Positions 36,739 to 43,900 of a DNA stretch of 64,000 bases are shown here, one piece after another. This DNA comes from Pseudomonas sp. BN411 (GTDB taxonomy: Bacteria; Pseudomonadota; Gammaproteobacteria; Pseudomonadales; Pseudomonadaceae). Location: assembly GCF_029871235.1 (NCBI RefSeq), contig NZ_SSOM01000036.1, positions 1 to 64,000 on the forward strand, given 5' to 3'. The notes beneath the pieces are model-generated. The model had not been told where the DNA came from. It searched no databases and was given only the letters and a program-made list of their open reading frames with translations. How positions within the stretch are numbered: the first letter of the stretch is position 1; the number at the start of each line of letters is the position of its first letter. A program made the position numbers and the translations under genes.

Positions 36739-37002
36739 TCACGATTTCCTGGGGCCCTGGCTCATGAGGTCGTCATCGCCCTTGGCCGCGCGTGGCGGCT
36801 CTTTCGCGGTGGCCTTGGCAAGTGGTTTGTCCGCATCCCGCGGCGGCGCCCTTCTGGCCTCCTCGCGGTCGGGGTTCTTGGCATCAGCCGTGCGTTCGGG
36901 CTTGACGGAAGGCGTGGCGCCGGGGCCCTGGCCGAGTTGCCTGGCCGGGGTGGCGCTGTTGGCCGCACCGCTGCTCGGGATGTGTTTGCTGTGCTTGCTC
37001 AT
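36739..37002 (-). CDS. Small hydrophilic protein (87 aa)
   Basis: Highly polar and disorder-like: MSKHSKHIPSSGAANSATPA, KPER, many Lys/Arg/Asp/Pro, ending GPRKS. It resembles the frameshifted gene at 30508-30716. The composition is like hydrophilins induced by desiccation, but I assign no family. Operator site 14 lies 62 bp upstream. Confidence 0.6.
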   Translation of the reverse strand: MSKHSKHIPSSGAANSATPARQLGQGPGATPSVKPERTADAKNPDREEARRAPPRDADKPLAKATAKEPPRAAKGDDDLMSQGPRKS

Positions 37003-37063
37003 GTCAACCTCTGAGGTTGGTCGTGGGGATCAGTACTGTGGCAGCGAACAGCTCAATCCGTCG

Positions 37064-37077
37064 GTGCGCTGCCGCGC
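37064..37077 (-). promoter_or_regulatory. Island operator, site 14
   Basis: GCGCG-GCAG-CGCAC followed by CGAC, 62 bp before the start at 37002. Confidence 0.65.
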
Positions 37078-37152
37078 TTATCTGCCGGGAACGCCGTGGG
37101 ACGCGGCTGGGCGCCACCGCCCTCAGAAGCGCCGGCCATGGCCACATCCCGT

Positions 37153-37317
37153 CTAGATCCAGATCCAGAGGGTGGGCTGGCGCAGGGGGTGATCGTGGTA
37201 GGTGGGCAGGCCACTGCTGATCCAGCGATCATCCGGCGAATGCCACTTCAAGCCGCCTTCCTGCAGCCTCAGCTATAGCTGTCCGGTGAGCAGCAGCAGG
37301 TTGACGCTATAGGCCAT
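37153..37317 (-). pseudogene. Small protein gene with in-frame amber codon
   Basis: 54-codon frame after a strong GGAGGT: MAYSVNLLLLTGQL, TAG, then LRLQEGGLKWHSPDDRWISS and a tail ending PTLWIWI and a second TAG. The residues after the stop read as real protein (Trp, Asp, His, Tyr in balanced use). The upstream operator is intact. Unknown family. Confidence 0.45.
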
Positions 37318-37400
37318 TTCATCACCACCTCCCGACCAGTTGTCCCGCAGGGTTGCGGGACGCCGGACGCACACCATGGCCAATGGCCGGTGCGCCGTCG

Positions 37401-37414
37401 GTGCGCCAGCGCTC
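37401..37414 (-). promoter_or_regulatory. Island operator, site 15
   Basis: GAGCG-CTGG-CGCAC followed by CGAC, 84 bp before the amber-containing small gene. Divergent with site 16. Confidence 0.6.
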
Positions 37415-37435
37415 ATAGCCGATCACCGGCGCAAG

Positions 37436-37449
37436 GTGCGATGGCGTAC
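37436..37449 (+). promoter_or_regulatory. Island operator, site 16
   Basis: GTGCG-ATGG-CGTAC followed by AGAA, 71 bp before the ATG at 37520. It supports that small gene. Confidence 0.65.
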
Positions 37450-37519
37450 AGAACGGAACACACGGACGGTACAGAATGAAACAAAGGCAGAGCAGCATCG
37501 GCTGCAGCAGGCACTGGCC

Positions 37520-37729
37520 ATGAATGGAACGTACGACTCGACCTTGTTCCAGCGCATCGATGCGCAGTGCCAACCGCTGCTACGCTACTTGCACAAACTC
37601 ACAGGTGTCCGCTATGCGGCGATTTCCGAGGCGGGCGGCATCTATGAACTCAGCCCGATCCATGGCGAGCGCAAGCATGCCAGCCAGGAACAACTGGCCG
37701 ATGCTGAAGTTTGGCAAAAGCTGGTTTGA
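37520..37729 (+). CDS. Small unknown protein (69 aa)
   Basis: MNGTYDSTLFQRIDAQCQPL, then LLRYLHKLTGVRYAAISEAG and a charged C-terminus. It looks globular (mixed helix and strand). The longer frame from 37340 is Arg-rich and covers an operator site, so I start at 37520. No family recognised. Confidence 0.55.
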   Translation: MNGTYDSTLFQRIDAQCQPLLRYLHKLTGVRYAAISEAGGIYELSPIHGERKHASQEQLADAEVWQKLV

Positions 37730-37761
37730 GCAACGGCTGTTCGACTGATTAAGGGGCGTCG

Positions 37762-37775
37762 GTGCGCCAACGCAC
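37762..37775 (+). promoter_or_regulatory. Island operator, site 17 (perfect palindrome)
   Basis: GTGCG-CCAA-CGCAC followed by AGAC, 108 bp before the frameshifted CsbD gene. Reading it the other way gives CGAC as tail, so the site is symmetrical. Confidence 0.65.
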
Positions 37776-37883
37776 AGACATGCCTTCCGGTTGCCGACAA
37801 AGTCATTACTCCGCTCACCGCAATCGTGCGCGAGCTGTGCACATCCAAAGCGTCACCGCTCTCGCCGCCCATGGAGCAAGCTC

Positions 37884-38059
37884 ATGAACAAAGATCAATT
37901 CGAAGGAAAGGTCGATCAGTGAAGGGCCTAATCAAGGAAACCACTGGCAGGCTTTTCGGTAACCAACGGCTGGAAAACGCAGGCAAGGCACAAAATGCCG
38001 CCGGCAATATCCAGGAGAAGGTCGGCGACAGCAGAGAGGACATCACCAAGGGGTCTTGA
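37884..38059 (+). pseudogene. CsbD-family gene with single-base deletion
   Basis: MNKDQFEGKVDQ, then TGA; in the next frame coding continues VKGLIKETTGRLFGNQRLEN and ends EDITKGS. Family members read ...KVxGxxKExxGKxxGNxxLExxG, so one G has been lost after codon 12 (CAG-TGAAGG instead of CAG-GTGAAGG). A GTG at 37919 could restart translation for 46 residues. Operator site 17 is intact. Confidence 0.75.
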
Positions 38060-38163
38060 CCCGTTTCCCTGATTGGCTCCCCTTCCCCTGCACTGCCTTC
38101 GTTCCCCGTACGCAGGCATTCCAGGGAAAGGACCGGCCAACCTTTCTGCTATGGGAGGTACCC

Positions 38164-38577
38164 ATGAACCATCAGGAAAAAAACGCCAGTAACGAAGACA
38201 ACGTAGCCGGCCCAGCCACTCGAACAGGGCCTGGACCTGAACTGATGGGCGCAGACAGGCTCATCGGCAACGATGTCTACAACCTCGTGGGAGATGACCT
38301 CGGGGTAATCAAGGAAATCATGCTGGACATGCGCAGTGGCCGCGTCATCTATGCGGTGCTGTCGTTCACGTCGTTCCTGGGTCTGGGTGAAAAACTTTTC
38401 GCCGTGCCCTGGAGGGCATTGGCACTGGATACCGAGCACAAGCGCTTCACGCTCGATATTGATCGGTACCAACTGAAGGATGCCCCAGGATTCGACAAGA
38501 ACCACTGGCCTGACATGGCCGACCAGCGCTGGCAAATGCAGATCAGCCGCTTCTACGGAAACGCGGGGTGGGAGTGA
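38164..38577 (+). CDS. PRC-barrel domain protein
   Basis: 137 residues. PRC-barrel at about 30-110: ADRLIGNDVYNLVGDDLGVI, LDMRSGRVIYAVLSF, then KLFAVPWRALALDTEHKRFT. The N-terminus is polar and disordered. Such proteins bind partner proteins or RNA in stress responses. RBS GGGAGG lies just before the ATG. Upstream, only a half-site (CGTAC at 38107) of the operator is seen. Confidence 0.88.
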   Translation: MNHQEKNASNEDNVAGPATRTGPGPELMGADRLIGNDVYNLVGDDLGVIKEIMLDMRSGRVIYAVLSFTSFLGLGEKLFAVPWRALALDTEHKRFTLDIDRYQLKDAPGFDKNHWPDMADQRWQMQISRFYGNAGWE

Positions 38578-38629
38578 GTGGCATCGCCCCTCCTGGCAGA
38601 GGCGCTCTGACTGCAAGGAGGCTTAGAGC

Positions 38630-38776
38630 TCACTCACGCCGTGCCAGCCTGGAGCGGAACACGACCAGCGCGATCGACAGGAACAGAAGGATATGGATGA
38701 GTCCCCCCATGTAGAAGGAAGTAAGCAGTCCCACCACCCACAGAGCCAACAATCCGATTACGACGAATTCGAACAT
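38630..38776 (-). CDS. lmo0937-type mini membrane protein, copy 3
   Basis: 48 residues: MFEFVVIGLLALWVVGLLTS, the MGGLIHILLF turn, a second helix and a basic tail RSRLARRE. Intact, with GGAG before the ATG and operator site 18 upstream. Two membrane helices predicted; unknown function. Confidence 0.8.
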   Translation of the reverse strand: MFEFVVIGLLALWVVGLLTSFYMGGLIHILLFLSIALVVFRSRLARRE

Positions 38777-38847
38777 TTCCGTTCTCCTGCTGCGGCATGG
38801 CAATGACCTGCCTCCTTGCAGGTTGCATCCGAGCCCAGGGACGGTCT

Positions 38848-38861
38848 GTACGGTATCGCAC
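38848..38861 (-). promoter_or_regulatory. Island operator, site 18
   Basis: GTGCG-ATAC-CGTAC followed by AGAC, 72 bp before the copy 3 start codon. Divergent with site 19. Confidence 0.7.
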
Positions 38862-38939
38862 TCAAGACAGGCAGTTTCACCCCGCACAGACCGGCGGAGC
38901 ACTTCCCGGCTGCCCTCCATTGCAATCAATCCCGCGTGC

Positions 38940-38953
38940 GTGCACTAACGAAC
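38940..38953 (+). promoter_or_regulatory. Island operator, site 19 (Crp/Fnr regulator 2)
   Basis: GTGCA-CTAA-CGAAC followed by AGAC, 109 bp before the regulator start. Suggests auto- or cross-regulation. Confidence 0.5.
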
Positions 38954-39061
38954 AGACCGTCGCCACCACATTGCGCAAGAGTGCAGCATGAGAAAACTCA
39001 GCAGCCTTCTTGCACCGCCCGGGACCTGCGCGTGCTGCAGGGCAAAAGGGAGGCGACCACA

Positions 39062-39745
39062 GTGTCCAACCATCTTCTCAGTGGCATCCCGAGCAGAGAG
39101 CGCAACCGGGTGCTCAATCATTGCGAGTCGGTAGAGCTGGTCTTCGGCAGCCTGCTTTGCGAGACAGACCAGCCATACAGCCATGCCTACTTCCCGCTTA
39201 CCGGCTTCATTTCGCTGGTGGCGCACCTGGATGCCCATCGGCCGCTGGAAATGGGCCTGATCGGCAGCGAGGGCATGCTGGGCGTCACGCTCATATTGGG
39301 CGTGCGCAAGGCGCCCATCCGCGCTGTGGTGCAAGGCGCCGGAAACGCCCTGCGCATCACCTCCAGCCAGCTTCTGCGCGAGTTGCACGAGTGCCCCGAG
39401 CTGCAACGCAGTTTGAATCGCTACCTCTACGTACTGATGGCGCAACTGTCGCAAGGGGCCGCCTGCATCCACTTTCATGAGATCCAGCCAAGGCTGGCGC
39501 GCTGGCTGCTGATGACCCACGATCGGGCGCAGGCCGATCATTTCCACCTCACCCATGAGTTTCTCGCCGATATGCTCGGCGTGCGTCGGAGTGGCATCAC
39601 CGTGGCTGCGGGGGAGTTGCAGCAGCAACACCTCATTCACTACAGCCGCGGTGAGATCACCATCCTCGATCGTGCCGGGCTCGAAGCAGCTGCCTGCGAA
39701 TGCTACAACGCAGTGACGGACTGCTACAGCAAACTGCTTGGCTGA
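39062..39745 (+). CDS. Crp/Fnr-family transcriptional regulator 2
   Basis: 227 residues from a GTG at 39062 with GGGAGGCG upstream (an in-frame GTG at 39032 is possible). N-terminal sensor barrel (LCETDQPYSHAYFPLTGFIS, MGLIGSEGMLG), dimer helix, and winged HTH (LTHEFLADMLGVRRSGITVA) with wing HYSRGEITILDRAGLE. The recognition helix is near identical to regulator 1 (LGVRR-E/S-G-V/I-T-x-AAG). CECYNAV matches CECYAV. No Fnr cysteine cluster. Probably binds the same operators. Confidence 0.9.
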   Translation: MSNHLLSGIPSRERNRVLNHCESVELVFGSLLCETDQPYSHAYFPLTGFISLVAHLDAHRPLEMGLIGSEGMLGVTLILGVRKAPIRAVVQGAGNALRITSSQLLRELHECPELQRSLNRYLYVLMAQLSQGAACIHFHEIQPRLARWLLMTHDRAQADHFHLTHEFLADMLGVRRSGITVAAGELQQQHLIHYSRGEITILDRAGLEAAACECYNAVTDCYSKLLG

Positions 39746-39799
39746 AAGCCGTCCGGCTTCTCGCAGCGTGGCCACGGCTAAGCACCTAGCGAACTGACG

Positions 39800-40010
39800 T
39801 TGTGCAGCGACAACATCCTCTTCACCTGGAGCTCTTGGATCGATCGCGACGACCGCAACGACGGCCTGGTTACCCTGTCCCCCTTGCTGCGCCCCGAACT
39901 TTCGCCATCGGACTTGCACATCGAGTGCGCCATCGTGCGACTGGCGGGACGCACCCTGTCGCCGCCGGCGCAACGCCTGGTGGACCTGATCCTGGCGCCG
40001 AACGGACTGG
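39800..40010 (+). pseudogene. LysR-type regulator C-terminal remnant (tentative)
   Basis: Open plus-strand frame without its N-terminus: DNILFTWSSWIDRDDRNDGL, then ECAIVRLAGRTLSPPAQRLV. The last block resembles the end of LysR substrate-binding domains. No HTH region is present in the window, so it is a remnant if real. Confidence 0.35.
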
Positions 40011-40055
40011 CGGGAAAAGTTGCGAGTTGCGCAGATCCCATTGGGAGGGCCACCC

Positions 40056-40253
40056 TCACGCCTCCTCGGCCGGGATCCTCGTAAGCGCGTCGAAGGCCTG
40101 GTACAGCAGGTCGGCCTGGACGTCAGTGAGGCGAATGTAACGCCGATAGTGCGGTAACCGGCTCACCACCTCGTTGGTGCCAACGTGCTCAATCACCAGG
40201 GTCCGGACGTTCTCGCCCTGCTGGAGTGCCAGCCGCATGAAATCCAGGGACAC
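40056..40253 (-). CDS. Small unknown protein (65 aa)
   Basis: Starts with GTG at 40253 (an internal ATG at 40238 is possible). RLALQQGENVRTLVIEHVGT, then VVSRLPHYRRYIRLTDVQAD; looks globular and soluble. No family recognised. It is the last gene before the right island boundary. Confidence 0.5.
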   Translation of the reverse strand: MSLDFMRLALQQGENVRTLVIEHVGTNEVVSRLPHYRRYIRLTDVQADLLYQAFDALTRIPAEEA

Positions 40254-40366
40254 ACCATTGGCGCGCCTACCGATCCTGTCGGGCTCCTAGACGAGCCGCT
40301 GGCTGAATCGCCAAGCACAGCGCTAGCAGTTGGATGGGTGGGGGGGCGCATCACGCGGAGAAAAAA

Positions 40367-40387
40367 TGGGGGAACAACTGGGGGAAC
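40367..40387 (+). promoter_or_regulatory. Right integrase arm-type repeats
   Basis: Two TGGGGGAAC units separated by AAC, 57 bp before attR, mirroring the left pair. Confidence 0.7.
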
Positions 40388-40443
40388 AAATCACACCAAA
40401 CAGGCAAAACCCGCATTTTACGCGACCTACAGAGTGAATAAGG

Positions 40444-40470
40444 CCGGCCACAAGCCGGCTTTTTTATTGC
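40444..40470 (+). repeat. attR core (27-bp direct repeat)
   Basis: Identical to 10216-10242. No gene ends just before it, so here the terminator-like hairpin makes sense only as an attachment site. Confidence 0.85.
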
Positions 40471-40961
40471 CTGAAGCCAGGAAATCCAAGGGTTTCACAG
40501 CCACCAGAACTCCAGCCCATACATTTGCATCAGAGGGAAATCCGAGGCATTGGCAATACGCTTTGCTATTCAGCATGGGGATTCGTAGACCTGTACCTCA
40601 ACTGCGGTTGCCAAGTGGGACATAAACCTTCCAAAAACCGGTCACCTCAGGAGCTTTGGCCAATCCACTGCCACGCCGGAGAGGTCTCGCTCCATCTGCT
40701 CCCACGGTCAGGCGCTTCATCTCAGCCACCGTTCGCGCCAACTCGTCGGCGAGCGTACCGGGCAGTTGTGGCCGGCGGACTCGCAGGTTTTAAATTCAGA
40801 GTAGACATCCGCTGGCCACTATCTTGGCCGTCGATTGGCTTTCCGCTCCCAGCCGCGACGTTTCCCCATCCTCGTCCCAGAAGTCCAGGGCGCAGGAGTG
40901 GACGCGCGCCTGGCCGTATCACGATCCAGCCTCCTGATCAGGCGGGGCGTCCGCCAATCCG
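40471..40961. other. Gap between the island and the RTX gene, no gene seen
   Basis: About 490 bp. Frames in it are short and of chance composition. It should contain the terminator of the RTX gene, but I see no clear hairpin with a T-run. Confidence 0.4.
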
Positions 40962-43900
40962 TCAGGCAAGCACGAAGTCAGCCGCCGCTACTGCTGGATG
41001 CACGGTGGTGCCCACGATGGCGATCCGGACCGCGGTGGCCGCCCCCGTCCCATCGGAGTCGTAGGCCAGGGCGCCAGTCGTCCGGTCGTAGACGATCCGG
41101 TCATCGGCATCCAGAGCCGCGCTGCCGGCCCGGAAAAAGCCCCCGGATACCAAGCTTGCATCGCTGATGGCGCTGAAGACTGCGCGGCTCAAGGAGATCG
41201 TGTCCACGCCGGTGGCGAAATCGACCAGAGTGTCCACGTTGGTCGTCTGGTTCAGCGCCGACGCGAACCTGAAAGTGTCCTGACCCAGGCCACCATTCAG
41301 GCTGTCGTTGCCGGTGCCGCCGTTGAGCACATCATTCCCCGCAGCGCCTACCAGTGCGTTGGCGCCTCCATTGCCAATGATCACGTTCGCCAGCGCGTTG
41401 CCGGTACCGTTGATGGCGGCACTTCCGGTTAGAGTCAGGTTGTCGAGTTCGGCACCGAGGGTGAAGCCGATGGCGGACTGCACCATATCCACGCCACCAC
41501 CAGCCAGCTCGACGAGCACATCGCTGACGTTGTCCACCACATAAGTGTCGCTGCCCAGCCCGCCCACCAGGCGGTCGGCGCCCGCGCCGCCGTTGAGGAC
41601 GTTGTTCGCGGCGTTGCCGGTGACCACGTTGGCCAGGGCATTGCCGGTGCCGTTGATGGCTGCAGTGCCGATCAGGGTCAGTTGCTCCAGCTCGGCGCCG
41701 AGTGTGTAGGTGATGGCGGACTGCACGGTGTCCGCACCTCCGGCGGCCGCTTCCACCACCACGTCGCCGACGTTGTCCACCACATAGGTGTCGTTACCCA
41801 GCCCGCCCACCAAGCGGTCGGCGCCCGCGCCACCATTGAGCACGTTGTTCGCAGCGTTGCCGGTGATCACGTTGGCCAAGGTGTTGCCCGTGCCGTTTAT
41901 GACGGCCGCGCCGGCCAGCGTCAGGTTCTCCACGTTGGCGGCCAGCACGTGGCTGATGACGGACTGCACGGTGTCGGTGCCGGCGGCAGCCGCCTCGACC
42001 ACGACATCGCCGGCGTTGTCCAACAGGTACGTGTCGTTGCCCAATCCCCCGAGCAATTGGTCGGCACCCGCAGCGCCATTGAGGATGTTATTCCCGGCGT
42101 TGCCGGTGATCACGTTGGCCAGGGCGTTGCCGGTACCGTTGATGGCCGCCGTACCGATCAGGGTCAGGTTCTCCAACTCGGCACCGAGCACGTAGGTGAT
42201 TGCGGATTGCACAGTGTCGACTCCGCCGCCCGCCGACTCGACCACGACATCGCCGGCGTTATCCACCACATAGGTGTCGTTGCCCAGTCCCCCCACCAGG
42301 CGGTCGGCGCCCGCACCGCCGTTGAGGCTATTGTTCCCGGCGTTGCCAGTGACCACGTTCGCCAGGGCATTGCCAGTTCCGTTGATAGCGGCCGCGCCGG
42401 TCAGGACCAGGTTCTCCAGCTCGGCACCGAGGACATGGCTGACACCAGACTGTACGGTGTCGACGCCACCACCCACCGCTTCCACCACGACATCGCCGGC
42501 GTTATCCACCACATAGGTGTCGTTGCCCAGTCCCCCCACCAAGCGGTCGGCGCCAACGCCGCCATTGAGGATATTGTTCGCGGCGTTGCCGGTGATCATA
42601 TTGGCCAGGACGTTGCCGGTACCATTAATGACCGCCGCGCCGGTCAGGGTCAGGTTCTCCAACTCGGCGCCGAGGATGTAGGTGATGCTCGACTGCACGG
42701 CGTCGACGCCACCACCCACCGCCTCGACCACGACATCGCTGGCGTTGTCCACCACGTAGGTGTCGTTGCCCAATCCCCCGAGCATTTGGTCGGCGCCCGC
42801 GGCGCCATTCAGGATGTTATTCCCGGCGTTGCCGGTGATTACGTTGGCCAGGGCATTGCCGGTGCCGTTAATGGCCGCCGTGCCGATCAGGGTCAGGTTC
42901 TCCAGCTCCGCGCCAAGTACATAGTTGATGGCGGACTGCACGGTATCCGTGCCGCCGGCGGCTGCTTCCACGACTACGTCGCCGACGTTGTCCACCACAT
43001 AAGTGTCGTTGCCCAGGCCGCCCACCAGGCGGTCGGTGCCAGCGGCGCCATTGAGGATGTTGTTCCCGGCGTTGCCGGTAATCACGTTGGCCAGGGCATT
43101 GCCGGTGCCATTGATGGCGGCGGAGCCACTGAGGACTAGGTTCTCCACTTCTGCAGCAAGGACATGGCTGACGCTGGACTGCACGGTGTCGGTGCCGCCG
43201 GCAGCCGCTTCCACCACCACGTCGCTGGCGTTGTCCACCACATAAGTGTCGTTGCCCAGGCCGCCCACCAAGCGGTCGGCGCCGACGCCGCCATTGAGGA
43301 TATTGTTCACACCATTGCCGGTGATCACGTTGGCCAGGGCATTGCCGGTGCCATTGATGACGGCGCTGCCGGTGAGCGTCAGGTTCTCCAGCTCCGCGCC
43401 GAGGGTGTAGGTGATGCTCGACTGCACGGCGTCGACGCCGCCGCTCGCGGCTTCGACCACGACGTCGCCGACGTTATCTACCACGAAGGTGTCATTGCCC
43501 AGCCCGCCCACCAGACGATCGGCCCCCAGGCCTCCCACCAACTGGTCAGCCCCCGCGCCACCGTCCAGCACGTTGTTCGCGGCATTACCGGTGATCACGT
43601 TGGCCAGGGCATTGCCCGTGCCGTTGATGGCGGCGGCACCGGTCAGGTTCAGGTTCTCCACTTCGGCGCCAAGGACATAGCTGAAGGAAGACTGCACGGT
43701 ATCGATGCCAGCAGCCGCTGCCTCGACCACTACGTCGGCAGCGTTTTCCACCACGTAGGTGTCGTTGCCCAGGCCACCCACCAGGCGATCAATCCCGCTG
43801 CCGCCATCGATGACGTTGTTCGCGGCGTTACCGGTAATCACGTTGGCCAGGGCGTTGCCCGTGCCGTTGATCGCGGCCGCGCCGGTCAGGGTCAGGTTCT

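Larger units (their letters stand above)
10216..40470. mobile_element. Genomic island of about 30.2 kb in the ppa terminator
   Basis: Bounded by identical 27-bp direct repeats (10216-10242 and 40444-40470) derived from the ppa terminator hairpin. A P4-type integrase gene starts 150 bp inside the left repeat. Tandem TGGGGGAAC repeats occur inside both ends. Contents: satellite-phage-like genes on the left, stress and envelope genes plus two Crp/Fnr regulators on the right. The flanks (ppa on the left, ordinary chromosomal genes further right) fit insertion into a conserved locus. Confidence 0.88.

Noticed and set aside
13956-37317. Reassignment of UAG in this organism
   Set aside because: Core genes in the window use ordinary stops including TAG (for example the IS3 transposase, the methyltransferase and the 57.9-kb lipoprotein gene), and the affected genes also show other decay; pseudogenisation is simpler.
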